Assembly: GCA_947044365.1 (NCBI GenBank)
Contig: OX345641.1
Location: 4,806,460-4,870,459, forward strand
Direction of reading: 5' to 3'
Origin: Petrosia ficiformis
Lineage: Eukaryota; Porifera; Demospongiae; Haplosclerida; Petrosiidae
Length of the DNA: 64,000 nt
The translations under genes were made by a program, and so were the position numbers. The notes under the pieces were generated by a model. The model saw only the letters and a program-made list of their open reading frames with translations. It did not search any database and had not been told where the DNA came from. Shown piece by piece: positions 36,721 to 50,189 of the stretch; positions within the stretch are counted from its first letter, which is position 1, and each line of letters opens with the position of its first letter.

Positions 36721-37364
36721 GTGTTTGACATTTCTAACTTGTATCTTACTGTAAACTTTCTTTAATTTATTACTTGTATAGTAACTTTAATATGTCTACT
36801 GCTGTTTTCCCCCCGTGAGGTTGCAAGGACAACACTGGTGTATTCTATTTCATTAGAAAGCCCTAATTCAAAGCTACAGTTTGGTATTGGTGATGCAAGT
36901 GTAACTAACTATGCACTTTATACAGGCTGTTTTGTTAGGTATTTCAATGTGCGTAAATTATGACAAAACACAATTAAAAATGAATAACAGTACACTAGTA
37001 CAGTTTTACCAGTAGTCCAGAATTGCACTACTTTACTATCACTGCACTACTTTAACATTAATGCATATAATTACATACTTACATATTACTACAAACTGTA
37101 TGAATTAAATCATTCTTATCATTCCAGAGGTAGTCTATTTAGCCTAGCCATTTAGCTAACTGTCAACACATTATTCTTTTAAAGATGTTTTGTATACTGG
37201 GCCATATTAGCCTCACGCGGCCCCATTATCAGATGTAGCATTTTCACAAGGTCAGTCAATGTTTGAGGCTGTTTCCAAAAACTAAACTCCTCCTCTTAGG
37301 TGGCCCACATGCACATGCACATGCAGTTTTATGTGGGCAGGTCTAAATTTAATAGTAGACTATA
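36721..37364. other. 5' flank of the ankyrin-Roc gene
   Basis: No further gene or clear repeat seen. A short CACATGCACATGCACATGCA repeat at about 37308-37326 precedes the start codon by 40 bp. No TATA element or initiator could be assigned with confidence. Confidence 0.4.
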
Positions 37365-40300
37365 ATGTCCGTCAGAGAATGGCAGTTGAAACTTGCGTTG
37401 TCATCTAACAACAGCCAAGAATGTTTTCGTTTATTGAAACTCATCAAAGATCCTCGTAAAGTGAAGTACTTTCCAGGAAACAACACCATTCTTCATCATG
37501 CTGCTAGACTTGGTATGTTAGATATAGTACAGGTATTAATAAATGAATATAAGTGCCATCCCGAATGTGTGAATGATGACGGCAACACTCCATTGCATTT
37601 AGCTGTTTCTTTTGGACATCTAAACATTATTGATTACCTGATAACTGAGATTCACTGTAATCCACTTAGTAAGAATAAGAATAACATGACACCGTTAGAT
37701 AGTGCTAAAACTTGTGAATTCCGAGAAATTGTCCAATTATTGGAAAGTGCTATCACAGATCGTTCGTTGGAAACTTGTCTTATAACAGCAATGAAAGAAG
37801 GAAGTGGGAAAATAAAACCTTGCAATATCATCATGCATGGGCCTCCAGGAGCTGGTAAGACCAGCTTGAAAAGAGTTATTATTGGAAATTCTCCTCTACT
37901 ATCAGAGCAACAGAATTCTACACATGTTTTCGAGAATGCTGTATGTGCAGTGGGTACCAGTCGATTAACAGCTGATGAAAGGGGTTTAGCAGAAGTTGAT
38001 AATCAGGAAATTATCAAGATGCTAGCAAAGACAGTAATGAGTCATGGTCAGCAGATGCAAGAAGTATCACAATACAAACAAGTGAGTACTATGTGTGTGA
38101 GTGGCTATTCTGTCTTTGTGGGAAGAGTATATAAACTGATATCAGTTTATTGGTAGTGCATGTGAAAACATTTCACACAAACTTTGCCATGCAGCTTCAG
38201 TATGATCCGGTCATATCCAAGGCAATAAACCATCTTGAAGTATTAGGTAATTTTGTTGAAGGATTTTTAGGTCACTAAATCAGATTCCAGTAAAATGCAT
38301 ACAATCATTTTCTGTAGCTTATACCTTGATAATTAATAACAATAATACATGTGATGACATTCTTATGTGCCAAACCTATACCATGGTTGGTTTCATCTGT
38401 TTTTCAAGGAAGCCATATAGTTACATAAGACATGTTATAATTAAGTAAACAATAAGTATTGTTGATAATTATAACTTTTTTAGAGTATGATGTGTGGGTG
38501 TACATAGTATCAAAGGCCACAACAGCTAGTGTTACATGTATATATTATAAATTATGTACTGTATGAACTTACAGTTTCCATCAAGTTTGAATTACCCTAT
38601 ATATAAACCACACTTACTCTTGTGCACTATAGGAAATACAGCTCAAGAGGTGTGCTCTTGACAAGTGGGATTTACGAATTATGCTTGAACCTTGCCCTAT
38701 TATGCTATTCAAGCAATACTAATTGCACCACCACATTAATTTAGTGTAAATGAAGATGGGAGGGACTGGCTACACAAAACCATAAGCTAGACAATAAATT
38801 TGCTTATTATAAATAGTAGTAAGGACATGTAGGAGGACAAACATCTAGATCATTTTTAAGTTGTTGAAGATGAAATGAGTGTACTTGCACTGTAGCTACT
38901 ACTGAGACTACAGAAATAAACATGCAAATACTTGTTCCACAAGAAATACTTGTATTTAAAAATATTGTCCTACTATGCCAGCATATTCTCCTACTCCAAT
39001 TATGCTCAAAATTATGTCAGCATTATTTTGCCAATGCCTAACAGCACTTGCTTCTCTCATGCTATATGATTGCATTTGACCAAATGTAATTTCCATGTAA
39101 TTTCCATGTAATTTAAGTTTAACTAATACTTATTACCCTGTGCAGCGTATGTGGCATGAGCAGTTATATCAATCTGATTATCTGTGATAATAATGTAATA
39201 ATGTGCATACAAAATTTACTTATTATCATTCCAATCTCATCCAGGTGTCATGAGTCTGCAGTGATCAATGAATTGCATAAACGGGGGTTGTATTATAAAT
39301 TTGCATGACCATACCTATTAGCTAAAAATCATTCACTGGCTTGTTTCTTTCACTGATATCTTAAAAATCAGTGCATATTACCCATATAATATGGTTGGGA
39401 ATTGGCTGTGAAATGAATTATCACTAACTACAAATTGATTGATAATAATTAGGCCAATTAAGTCAATTAATGTAGAAACTCCTCCCATTTAATGATTAGA
39501 AAGGCTTCCTGTCACTTCCATTTTGTGTATTATTTGCTGTCACATGCTTGAAATGTATGTCTTTTTGCATAATCGACATCGCAGACTTAGAATCAATAAT
39601 CAAAAGAATTTTCAATATCGATTGATTAATCGATTAATCGATTAATCATCCCAGCCCTACTATATAACATTACTTGAAATAATAGTTCCATAAAGATTCT
39701 GCCTTCTTCAGTTAGAATGTGTAAATAAGGGAATATTTTCTTTATATGTAAGTTTATATGTAAGTTTATATGTAAGTGTATATGTAAGTGTATATGTAAG
39801 TGTATATGTAAGTGTATATGTACGTGTATACATCTACCTTGGAATGATGATATATTAATGTTTATAAAATTATGTTTATTAATTTTAGTACAGGGTATAT
39901 AAATATCAAGTGAATAATTGGGATACAAAGACTTTGTTATTTACTTTGAGTCTTTGCACATGAACTGTCATACAACATAATTATGGATATTTTCCTATTA
40001 TGACAGGAATCACAGCATTCTTATAGAATCCTGCAAAGCATGGCAAACTTTGTCACATCATTTTGGCAGTCTGACTCTAATCACCAGTCCTCACTTGCTT
40101 CTCTTCAGAGTTCAGAAGCTTTGCGATCTATCAAAGAGCAGCTACCTAATGTTGAGCCATCGACTGAACTATTTGATGTTAATTGGATACATTTAATTGA
40201 TTCTGGCGGTCAACCACAGTTTCTGGATGTATTCCCTCTTCTGTTTCGTAATGAATCTCTTCACATAGTGGTGACACGACTGGATGAAGAGCTAGATGAT

Positions 40301-43300
40301 AAGCCAAAGGTACGTTTCTTTGTTAAAGGAAAAGATATTTATACACTTCCAGATCATTTGACACTTTCTAATCGAGAGTTTATAGAAAGGGCTTGTCAAA
40401 TGGCAGAAGCACAGATAACCTGTAGTAGGATTGTCCCCAAGGTAATAGTTGTTGGCACAAACAAAGATAAGCTAGGAAGGAAATGTGAGGCAAAGCTTAA
40501 AGAGATCAATAGGGAATTAACAAAGTTGCATCATAAATACAGTCGTGTCCTTGTTCGTAAGTCAGCTGAAGAGGTAATCTTTGCAGTGAATGCTATGGCT
40601 CCAGATGGCGAGGAACGCCAACAATACACTAAAGAACTTCAACAATGTATCCTTGAGGCAGCAAAAGACACAAGAGTTGTGATTGATGTACCTTTAAAAT
40701 GGTTTGCATTCCATCTCGACTTAAACAAAACAGGGAGTATTGTTCGAAAGTTGGAATGCTACAGGAGAGGAGAACTACATGGAATGAAGAATAAATCCGT
40801 AGATAATGCTCTGAAGTTCTTCAACCAATTCGCATTACTTCTTTACTGTCCAGATGATGTTCCTGACCTAATATTCACTAAAATAGATCCACTCATTGAC
40901 AGATTATCCTTGTTAATCAAAGCCTCCTTTATTCCTCCAGGAATCACTCGAACAAGTGAAAGTGATAGATTGAGACGAAAAGGATTGTTCAACAAGTCAT
41001 TTTTACCAACCATATTTGAAGATCTATACCAAAGTGGAGAAGAATTCTCTGATAATGAATTTTTGAAGCTACTAGAGTGTCTCAAAGTTACAGTTTATGT
41101 CGCAGATGATGACTACTTTCTTCCGAGTGCATTATCCATTAATCCTCCTTCAAATGATTCCTCGTTTAATTCAAGATGTATCCCTCTCGTATTCTCATGG
41201 GATGAACAGTTTCTACCTCCTGGTTTCTTCCTCACTTTAGTTGTGGAGTTGTTTCAAATGAAACATGGTAGTTCTCTTAATTTGAGATTACGGAAAGATG
41301 TTGATCAATGTCGTGATGTGATACAAGTTACTCTGGCAGAAGTACCAGGTTTTGTGAAACTAATGGACAAAAAGAGGTGGATAGAAATCTGCTATTGTTG
41401 TAGTACCAATGAATATTGCTTTAATCTTCAAGTGATTACCGGCAATGCCATTCGTCGGGTACTGAAGAGATTTAAGCACACAGGTATTAAATCCCCTGTA
41501 ATAGGTTTTCGTTGTCCCCTTTGTCCCTCCGATGATCATTGTTGTGTTCTCTTACGAGATAAACAAATGGTGCAGTGTTTTCAATGTGATGGTCCAATAA
41601 CTGAAGACATGTTATGTTGGATAGAAAAACCTAAGGGTTAGTATGTGTGTTTGTTTGTCATTAATATGTAGAAGAACGTTGTTGGTTGTGTGATATTATG
41701 AGAACTGTATTCATTTTCATATTAATAAATATTAACTAACGACAGAGAGACAGATGGAATGGGGTAATTACTGATGGTTAATAGTTCAGATATCTTTGAT
41801 CTTGCATCCTATTATAGTAATAATAATTATTCTGTACAGTTTCTCTGTACCACACTGTAAAATGTAATGGGTAATTTTAACCACTTCAGTTGGTTACAGG
41901 AGTTTCAATGTAATTTAATTTCCTCAATGTCGAATTGTTTCTCCTGCTATGTAATATTTAAAAGTACTGGTTTCATTTTATCTTGATCTATATTGACTAG
42001 TATATAAAGTACATGTTACAATAAAGCATTGTAACAAAAATAATAATAATGCAATGATATAGTAGTGCTGAAACGAATATTGAAATATTCCAATATTTAT
42101 TATTTATTTTGGGATGCGAATGCACATTTTGGTATTTGACTATTCGTTTAATGTTTTTGCATGTGCAGAAACAAAGCCTGTGCAATTATTAGGAAATTAA
42201 ACGGCAGCGGAGAACGTTGTTGCTTCGTGTTACTGGTTTTCCAGGCTGGCAGATTAGAGAACAAACAATAAAAACACAGAGGTTGTTGTTATGAAGAAAA
42301 TGGTGAGCTAATACTCAATATTTTACAAGAAACAATAAATAATATTATTATTATTATTTATTATTATTATTATTCAAACAATTTATTATGAGTAAGGAAG
42401 CAAATATTCGAGTACTCGTTCATTATGGAAAGTGAATATTTGAATACCAAAAAGTAGTATTGGTTTTAGCACTAGTATATAGCATAGTATTATAGGTACA
42501 ACCTGTGGTGTATTATTATCATTCCCACTCTAACATCTGTGAAAACAGCAGCTGTTACTTACTCATTTTAGAGTAATTAGTATGTACATGATTTGTAGTT
42601 ATAATAACAAATAACATCCGTTGTATTTCACAGATATTTGTAGTTAGCAGAATTATTATATATGGTATTTATGTTTGAAGTACATTGTCGATTCGTTATT
42701 ACAATACACAATATTGCTAGAATGTATGCACCTTAAATACATGTAAGTTTTGCCTACCAAGGAAAGAAGTCATTACATAATCTTAAGAAGATATTATATT
42801 GAAATTGACGTAACCTAATGAGGGTTAAAATAACTTATTAAATGTTACTGTGCAGTACTTTCATCCTCCATACAGCAAAGCTGAATGAAAAGAAAAGGCT
42901 TCCTCCTGCCAAACTAGTTGAGAAAAGACACCATGTCTTGCTTCCACAGTACACTGATCATAATGGTAAGTTTCATCACTAATGAATAGTAGTTGATGGG
43001 TGATTATATTTTAATCAGTCGATTGGTCTTACTTCTTAAGCCATTGACTGTAAACTAGACAAAAGAGCAGCAGAATTATTTTTCATGTCCACATTATTTG
43101 TTTAATTTTCCAATTAGTTTATTAGAAATGAAAACCAAATATTTTGATATATATCTATTTACCTTTCTTCTTCAGTGCTTATAATAAAAGATGTATATGT
43201 AAAGTTAACTACTTACATAGCAAATGTCTAACACTACAGTTGTACATCAGCCCTGAGTTCAATACAAAGTTATACCAGGTTCTTAAGTTCAATTACCGAT

Positions 43301-46056
43301 ATTATACTATGGTGCCACTACTCTGAGACAGATGCCAAAAACCCAATACCTAAATGAATAAAAGTGGAGTGGTATACGCTTGATTCAATGTACATGCAGA
43401 TTATGACAAATCTTGCTTGAGTCAAACTATAATAGCTACTCTTTTATTTCTAACAAACCGCTTGGAGAATTTAAGAAATAATACCTACTATAAATACACC
43501 CAATCATTCATGATTATACACAACTAATGTAATAATGTACATGTTGGGAGAATTATACACAACTAATGTAATAATGTTAGGAGAATTATGCACTAGCAGT
43601 AATTTATGAACTGTTGATGTAAGCTTCACTTTGACAAGCTATTAATATCACTGTAATGACAACATGTGTTCTAATAAGGTATGAACACCTGTTCAAAACA
43701 CTGGTTTCATCCTCTGCCCTAAGGCTTCTGTTGTTATATTATAGCTCACAACTGTTCAATTACCATTACCTACAATACACTTGACTCAGTAACAAGGTTA
43801 TAATAAGCATGACTACCTAATTAGTTGTGACTATCATAGTGTTCCATTTAACAGATAATTATAGCAATCATGACTTAATACCACTTCAAATTGTAATTTA
43901 TATATATATTAATAAATGTACTAGAAGACAAACAGAATAAGGGATATGTTAGTAAGCTCTAACTACACTATATGACAAAGCACAAAGCAAGAACTAATAG
44001 GAATGTAATGGTTATAGCTGAAGCTGGAGATTATGAAATAGATGATGTGCTGTTATTTAAAATGTAAAAGTTATACAGTTGAGAAAAGATTTAGGTGTTG
44101 CCTTAGTAGCAAACTTTGATGTGCATGCTTCGCTATCTCCATACTGATCACGAAGAATAAATTTTATGCAATTCTGATGCCGGCATCAATCACAAAGTAG
44201 TGTATGTAATGTTTTGCTATGTTTACAATTACTTTGTTTGTAGCATATTATGACAACTTTCTTAGCCTGAGCCCTTACATTTTTATTGGCTATTTAGCCA
44301 CTTCTTGATGAATATTCATTTGGGTATCACTCTTGATTTGTGTGTACATGTATAATTATACATTTATAATAATTATTGTATTATAATATTATAATACTCA
44401 GAAACACATGAACCCCTTCAAAGAGACAGAAGAAAAAATTCACCCCATTCAACATCACAAAACCAATTTATTCTGACATCACACTACAATGCAGTGCTTT
44501 CATCCTCTTGTACAACATCAAACACTACAGGTACAAATTATACATAATTAGAAAATCCTAGCATGCATGCTAATCACTGTAGTGGCAAGCGTGAGAAGGT
44601 GCGGTTAGCTTAGAATAGTAGCAAGCCTTTCAGTCTGTCTCGTCTGCATAATCTGTAATCTTAATTTGTCTTTTACATGATTGGTATATTAGCTCTAGAA
44701 TGATGTATAATTATCATTCTAGAGCTAATCTAACGCTCTATTCAGGTAAGATCAAGTTTGAAATCTTGATCCAGTTTTCGAAAAGCCGCTCACATATATA
44801 GCCAACAGGTTATATACGTATATGCTATATACATTGCAGAATAAGGGAAGATGACATAACATACAGCCTATAATGATATACATAATAGATTGCATCAGAC
44901 TGTAGATGCCCAGTTGAGTTGTAAATTAAGAAAAAACATGTAAAGGAATGGAATTGAGAGAAATGGAAAAAATTATCTGTTAGTTATAGAATATGTCATA
45001 TAAGAGTGTACATAGCAATCATGCAACTATTAAAGGTGTAGGATTCTTTCATTTACCTATAGGCTCTAAAATATATTATATTTATGTAGCACATCTTCTC
45101 AATGTATATCAGCAATATAAGAAAGCAGCCCTGCCTACTATCTTGACGTTCAGGTCTCATATTTCTGATACATGCCTCAAAGCCATGCCATATAAATTAC
45201 ATATTACATATACTATTGAAATCTTCCATTTAACTGATTAGTGTTCATGGGTCTCTCTCAGTTATAAGGTTGATTCATACATTCCATAATTATACTTTCA
45301 CTTCATGTGCTAAATTTATCACTTATGACAGACACTTCTCCTCATCACATACTCAAGAGTCATACCTCAGAGTTACTTGGTATTATTTCTAATCCCAACA
45401 AGTTAGCTATTGACTTGTGTTCAGCTGATCTTATTCCTTATGCAGTCAAAGATAATGTACTAACCACTGAAGGACGCTCTCGACTCCAGAAATCCATCCA
45501 GCTACTAGATGAGGTTCATAGATTCCTTAAAGTCTTCAACACTCCTGATAGTTTATTAAGGTTCTGTGAGGTATTGGAGATGCAACACAACCCAGGATTA
45601 ACAAGGATTGCTGACGACATGTTGAAACAGTTAACAGTTATTACAGGTCATGATTACAACTATATGTGATGTGTTTGTATACATGTAGTTACTATGGTTG
45701 ATTATAATTTGAATATTATAAGTATGTGATACGTGTATACATGTAGTATGATGGATGATTAGAACTATAAGTGTGTCACGTACCTTATGTTTATATAATA
45801 TTTGAACTCCAAATAATTATTATATTAGATACATAATAATAATAATTATTATTATTATTGTTGTATTTTCTTATACAGGATAAATGATGCTGACTTCATT
45901 TCAATCGTATAACGACATATAGTTATTACTATTATTATTACTTTTCTTTACAATTATTATTGTTATAAAATTTTATAATCAATGTGTAATTAATCACCAG
46001 ACGTGGATCCAGAGCCAGTGATGCAAAGAATTGTATGTGCAGTTAACAGTTTTTAG
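37365..46056 (+). CDS. Ankyrin-repeat Roc/COR-like GTPase with death-fold-like C-terminus
   Basis: Probable intracellular signalling GTPase of the Roco type. Exons 37365-38081, 40007-41636, 42876-42965, 44402-44530, 45332-45646 and 46001-46056 sum to 2937 bases, 978 codons plus stop, with consistent phases. Ankyrin repeats lie at about residues 38-130 (NNTILHHAARLGMLDIVQVL, DGNTPLHLAVSFGHLNIIDY). The Walker A is GPPGAGKTS at about 159-167. After a linker come DSGGQPQFL (switch 2, about 304-312) and GTNKD (guanine-specificity NKxD). A COR-like region follows (PLKWFAFHLDLNK, FFNQFALLLY). A Cys-rich segment (CPLCPSDDHCCV, CFQCDG, about 740-770) resembles a zinc-binding knuckle. Residues about 856-960 form a helical domain resembling CARD/death folds (LLGIISNPNKLAIDLCSADL, FCEVLE). 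Sponges are known for expanded ankyrin and death-fold families; the immune link is inference. The last exon is inferred from phase and acceptor; the alternative end is at 45669. Confidence 0.85.
38082..40006. other. Intron 1 of the ankyrin-Roc gene
   Basis: No gene seen. It contains three to four TGATTAATCGATTAATCG words at 39620-39650, next to AGCCCTAC, which look like the end of a short element, and the 12-bp minisatellite listed separately. Confidence 0.5.
39735..39832. repeat. 12-bp minisatellite
   Basis: About eight copies of TATATGTAAGTG or TATATGTAAGTT. The minus-strand reading as a HIHLHI repeat is an artefact of this array. Confidence 0.9.
42060..42480. mobile_element. Possible short inverted-repeat element in a Roc intron
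   Basis: AGTGCTGAAACGAATATTGA at the left and TATTGGTTTTAGCACTAGTA at the right are imperfect inverted copies. Two sets of AATATTCNAATA words and a (TTA)n tract (42340-42375) lie inside. It sits in the intron between exons ending 41636 and starting 42876. Confidence 0.45.
44689..44728. repeat. Perfect short hairpin in a Roc intron
   Basis: TTAGCTCTAGAATGAT and its exact reverse complement ATCATTCTAGAGCTAA flank an 8-base loop. No other feature is attached to it. Confidence 0.75.
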
Positions 46057-46062
46057 TTTCAT

Positions 46063-46859
46063 GTAGGTGTGGCTAAGCAATATGCACTGCCTAGCCACAC
46101 CTCAGGGGTAACATTTACAGTAAATTATATGGGTGTGGCTAAGTGGTATGTATTGTACATAACTATTTCTTAGCCACACCAAAAGTTTATTCCATTAGTC
46201 CATTGCTCCTATTCTTGGTAATTAATTTGAGGGGTATTGAAACGAAATAAAGCTCAAAATTAATCACAAAAAAATAATAAATGTCAATAATGGACAGTAA
46301 AAATTGTTTTCCCATTAAAAACATGATAATATTGGCCTATAAATGCTTCTTTATTAATATAATTATTATACAAAAGCACTGTTAAGTATATAAAGAAAAC
46401 TAACCAATCAATTGGTTAAAACAACCAATCAGAGTGTATAACCAGCCTAATTGCCTGAAAGAACATACTTGTTTATAATGATATATTACCAAGAATAGGA
46501 GCAATGGAATAAAAGACTTATATTGAATTATATTTATTATGTTCCTAATGGAAATTACGGATGTATTATCCATTAGGAACATAATGTTTGTTTTTCTGAA
46601 TAACAAATTTATTGGTTAGTTCAGTTGCAAGGAATAATTTAAACTGTGATTTAATTGGTCATGTAGGATATACTGTAATTAAAATCGAATAATTGTAATC
46701 TCAATAATCTTATGCTGTCTAATAGATGTACAAAATGTAGGTGTTGCTAAGCAATATGCACTGCCTAGCCACACCTCAGGGGTAACATTTACAGTAAATT
46801 ATATGGGTGTGGCTAAGTGGTATGTATTGTACATAACTATTTCTTAGCCACACCAAAAG
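46063..46859. repeat. 123-bp direct repeats flanking a 550-bp segment, just after the Roc stop codon
   Basis: Bases 46063-46185 and 46737-46859 are nearly identical direct repeats. Each contains a hairpin made from GGTGTGGCTAAG and CTTAGCCACACC words. Between them is a 550-bp segment that also occurs alone at 49461-50010. The first repeat begins 6 bases after the inferred Roc stop, so it would form the 3' untranslated region. Confidence 0.85.
46186..46735. mobile_element. 550-bp duplicated element, copy 1
   Basis: Its sequence matches 49461-50010 over the same 550-base length; the only difference I noted by eye is C/T in GGCCTATAAATG versus GGCTTATAAATG. It contains an internal inverted pair (CCATTGCTCCTATTCTTGGT with ACCAAGAATAGGAGCAATGG) and a small palindrome (GTTCCTAATGGA with TCCATTAGGAAC). 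The identical 68-residue minus-strand frames reflect the duplication, not a recognised protein. Confidence 0.88.
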
Positions 46860-47427
46860 GGTAACATATATAAGAAAAAAGCATTTTTTTGAGTATGTAG
46901 GGATATCAAAACCAAAAAAGCACTTAGTATGGTACGTTAGCAACAAAAGTAAACACCACTTTCACACAACAATTGTACATAAGTACTACAAACCACTTCA
47001 ATATACCCTTACATAAGTGCAGCTCTTTGCTTTATAGCAGCTTAGGTGTATACCTAGTAAGGTTATATATATAATATTAATAACAACAAATATACCAAAT
47101 GCTAATATGTAGTAAGGAAAGTGATGATTACAATAACTACATAGTTTAAGTAGTTTTTACGAGAGAAAGATAAACCAGACTTGATTTCTTAAGACAGAGT
47201 TTTCCGTATTTTAATGTTTGAGGGAAAGATTGAAGCAGCAAATGTCTCAATGCAACAGAAAATAGGAATTATATTCCTGTGGTATTCCTGTGGATGATAA
47301 TTATGGAGAAGATTAGGTTGAAATCGAACAGAGGCATTGTGAACAAAGCAGAAATCTTAGTAGTTTTGAAAAGGAGAAACATCTAGCCTTATTATTACTA
47401 GTTGAAAATTTCTCTAGATTAAAATGC
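46860..47427. other. Intergenic DNA downstream of the Roc gene
   Basis: No gene seen. It is AT-rich with no repeat that I could relate to the rest of the window. Confidence 0.4.
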
Positions 47428-48085
47428 TTAATTACTTCTCAAATACTGTATATAATAAAATTAAAATAAATTATATACTTACAGGATAAATAATAATGAT
47501 AATTATGTTGGAAATATAATCGTTTTCCAGACAACTTTTGATTCTTTTCAGTAAATACAACTTGAGATAACTTCTATAGCGCCATATTAGGCTGGGTTAG
47601 TTACGAGTTATTAATTGACCACACCCATCATGAATAATTAATTAGCTAAAATTTTTGGCGCGCTCCGCTCACCATTTACGTTCAGCCTACCCTATTCATT
47701 CTTCCTGGCTACGCCCTTGGGTAATAGTGGTAATACAGGTAATAGTGGTATTATAGGTAATAATGGTAATACAGGTAATAATGGTAATGTAGGTAATAGT
47801 GGTAATATAGGTAATAGTCAAGGGCGTAGCCAGGAAGAATGAAGCTAAACGTAAATGCGCTTAATTATTCATGATGGGTGTGGTCAATTAATAAACTCGT
47901 AACAGTTGACTAACCCAGCCTAATATGGCGCTATAGAAGTTATCTCAAGTTGTATTTACTGAAAAGAATCAAAAGTTGTCTGGAAAACAATTATATTTCC
48001 AACATAATTATCATTATTATTTATCCTGTAAGTATATAATTTATTTTAATTTTATTATATACAGTATTTGAGAAGTAATTAACTA
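47428..48085. mobile_element. Foldback element with about 275-bp arms around a GGTAATAGT minisatellite
   Basis: The left arm, from ATTACTTCTCAAATACTG (about 47430) to GGCTACGCCCTTG (47715), is mirrored from CAAGGGCGTAGCC (47820) to CAGTATTTGAGAAGTAAT (48082). The roughly 100-bp centre is a tandem array of GGTAATA(G/A)TGGTAATA(C/T)AG. The left arm carries a few extra bases (GGCGCGCTCCGCTCACC region) missing from the right arm. A decayed relative of the arm (CAATTAATTGACCACACC, then GCGCGCTCC) lies at about 59645-59735. Confidence 0.88.
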
Positions 48086-49460
48086 ATTGCGTGCATTATG
48101 CTATTAAAATTTGATAAATCAATTAATAACTATAAGCAGGAAATAGCCATTTAATGATATTCATAATTTAAAATTTTGTAAGTGGGTGTGGTTTTGATAC
48201 ACCCACCTGATTTTTTACATAATTGATCCTGAACTCTTGGATGTGAAGCCTTCAAAGTTTGGTACTAATACAACTTACAGTTAATCAATAAAGTCAGTTG
48301 AACTGCATGCAAGTAAATTTGGGTGTATATGGCTGCCTGCACTATAGTACCACCTCATGACGAATCGTATACCATTGATAATTTTGACACTAATCCCCTG
48401 CCATACACACCGATGTGGCCCAGGAAGTAGTATATAAATGTTTTTTGTTTTGTTATAAATTATTATAATTTTAATAATTATTAAAATTATTTTCAGAGCA
48501 TTGCTGTGGTTGTTTCTAATTTGTCTGCTGTCACTCAAATCTTGGTGGTTGTCACTGTCAGCACTCAAGAAGAAAGATATACCTTAAGGTCCTTTATATT
48601 GAGGTAATTTATAAATATGAGTGAGTATATATGCATATACTTCTTTCTACATATATGTGGTCTAACTGTTCTGACTGTGTAGTTTGTGAATCATACTGAT
48701 AATGGTATTCAGTTGTCCAAATCACAGATTTACAGTACTCAATATAATCATTATTGTTGCCTGTATGTTTCTTAATTGCAATACTGGTATATACATCAAT
48801 TTCAAATGAAAGATGAGTTACTGCCACCTCACTACTCATTAATCAGTAACCAAACAGTAAGATAATCCATTAGTTTTTACAGTGATTACTTTTCTATGCT
48901 GTATTAATGATTTAACTAGGATTCTTTTCTAATCTTGAAACAAAAATTAATGTTACATTAAAAATCACAGTATTGAAAAGTAATTAGCTCAGCGAAGGCA
49001 CAAATTATTAATATGATTCACCACATGCACTGAGACACCAATATAACCTTACCAATATCACAAAATGTGTAATAATATTCTCCTGAGATTAAATCAATGC
49101 TGATTTGTAATCCTGTTAGGGGATATTTACAACTACTAGTTTCTTTACCAGTATTGAGCAGTACATATGTATATATATATATAAAGTATATTTGCATATT
49201 ATAATATACAATTTTAATAGTGGTAAATTGTAATTATGTATACATACCATCATAATAATTATGATAAATTATGTAAACTCTAGTGATTAGGTACAACCGA
49301 TGGTACATTATTATAATTCCTTATCCATGTATATGTTATTACAGGTACAAATTCGCAGAGTTATAACAAAATATTACATTGGTTATTCTATAAGTAATAT
49401 ATTCCAGGAGGATTTTGACATTGAAACTCATGTAACCATATGACAGTTAGAATGCATAGG
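48086..49460. other. AT-rich intergenic stretch between two elements
   Basis: No recognisable gene. Open frames at 48281-48568 and 48609-48839 (minus) have no family features and skewed composition. A short palindrome of TTTTAATAATTATTAAAA type lies at about 48468-48490. Confidence 0.4.
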
Positions 49461-50010
49461 TTTATTCCATTAGTCCATTGCTCCTATTCTTGGTAATTAA
49501 TTTGAGGGGTATTGAAACGAAATAAAGCTCAAAATTAATCACAAAAAAATAATAAATGTCAATAATGGACAGTAAAAATTGTTTTCCCATTAAAAACATG
49601 ATAATATTGGCTTATAAATGCTTCTTTATTAATATAATTATTATACAAAAGCACTGTTAAGTATATAAAGAAAACTAACCAATCAATTGGTTAAAACAAC
49701 CAATCAGAGTGTATAACCAGCCTAATTGCCTGAAAGAACATACTTGTTTATAATGATATATTACCAAGAATAGGAGCAATGGAATAAAAGACTTATATTG
49801 AATTATATTTATTATGTTCCTAATGGAAATTACGGATGTATTATCCATTAGGAACATAATGTTTGTTTTTCTGAATAACAAATTTATTGGTTAGTTCAGT
49901 TGCAAGGAATAATTTAAACTGTGATTTAATTGGTCATGTAGGATATACTGTAATTAAAATCGAATAATTGTAATCTCAATAATCTTATGCTGTCTAATAG
50001 ATGTACAAAA
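49461..50010. mobile_element. 550-bp duplicated element, copy 2
   Basis: Nearly identical to 46186-46735 but without the flanking 123-bp direct repeats. It continues into TAGAATATTTATTTTAATTG, sequence that has a relative near 26830. Confidence 0.88.
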
Positions 50011-50189
50011 TAGAATATTTATTTTAATTGATCCATTTTAGGTTGCCAAACCTTGCTTGTGCATCTAATGTGAGATATTAGGCATGATAATTGATTATAA
50101 TAGGTACATATATCTTTTACGTATTTTAATATAATTAGACCAAAGTAGCTATGGTGTTAGATGTATGTATCCTGAACAACCAACTAATT

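Noticed and set aside
39626..39928. 100-residue minus-strand frame with HIHLHI repeats
   Set aside because: Artefact of a 12-bp minisatellite inside a Roc intron.
45647..45669. Roc gene ending at TGA 45667-45669 by reading through the exon end
   Set aside because: Kept only as an alternative. The exon at 46001-46056 has a good acceptor, the right phase and a natural stop; the donor GTCATG at 45647 is weak, so this is not certain.
46400..46606. Identical 68-residue minus-strand frames at 46400-46606 and 49675-49881 as a conserved gene pair
   Set aside because: The identity comes from the recent duplication of a 550-bp element and the peptide has no protein-like features.
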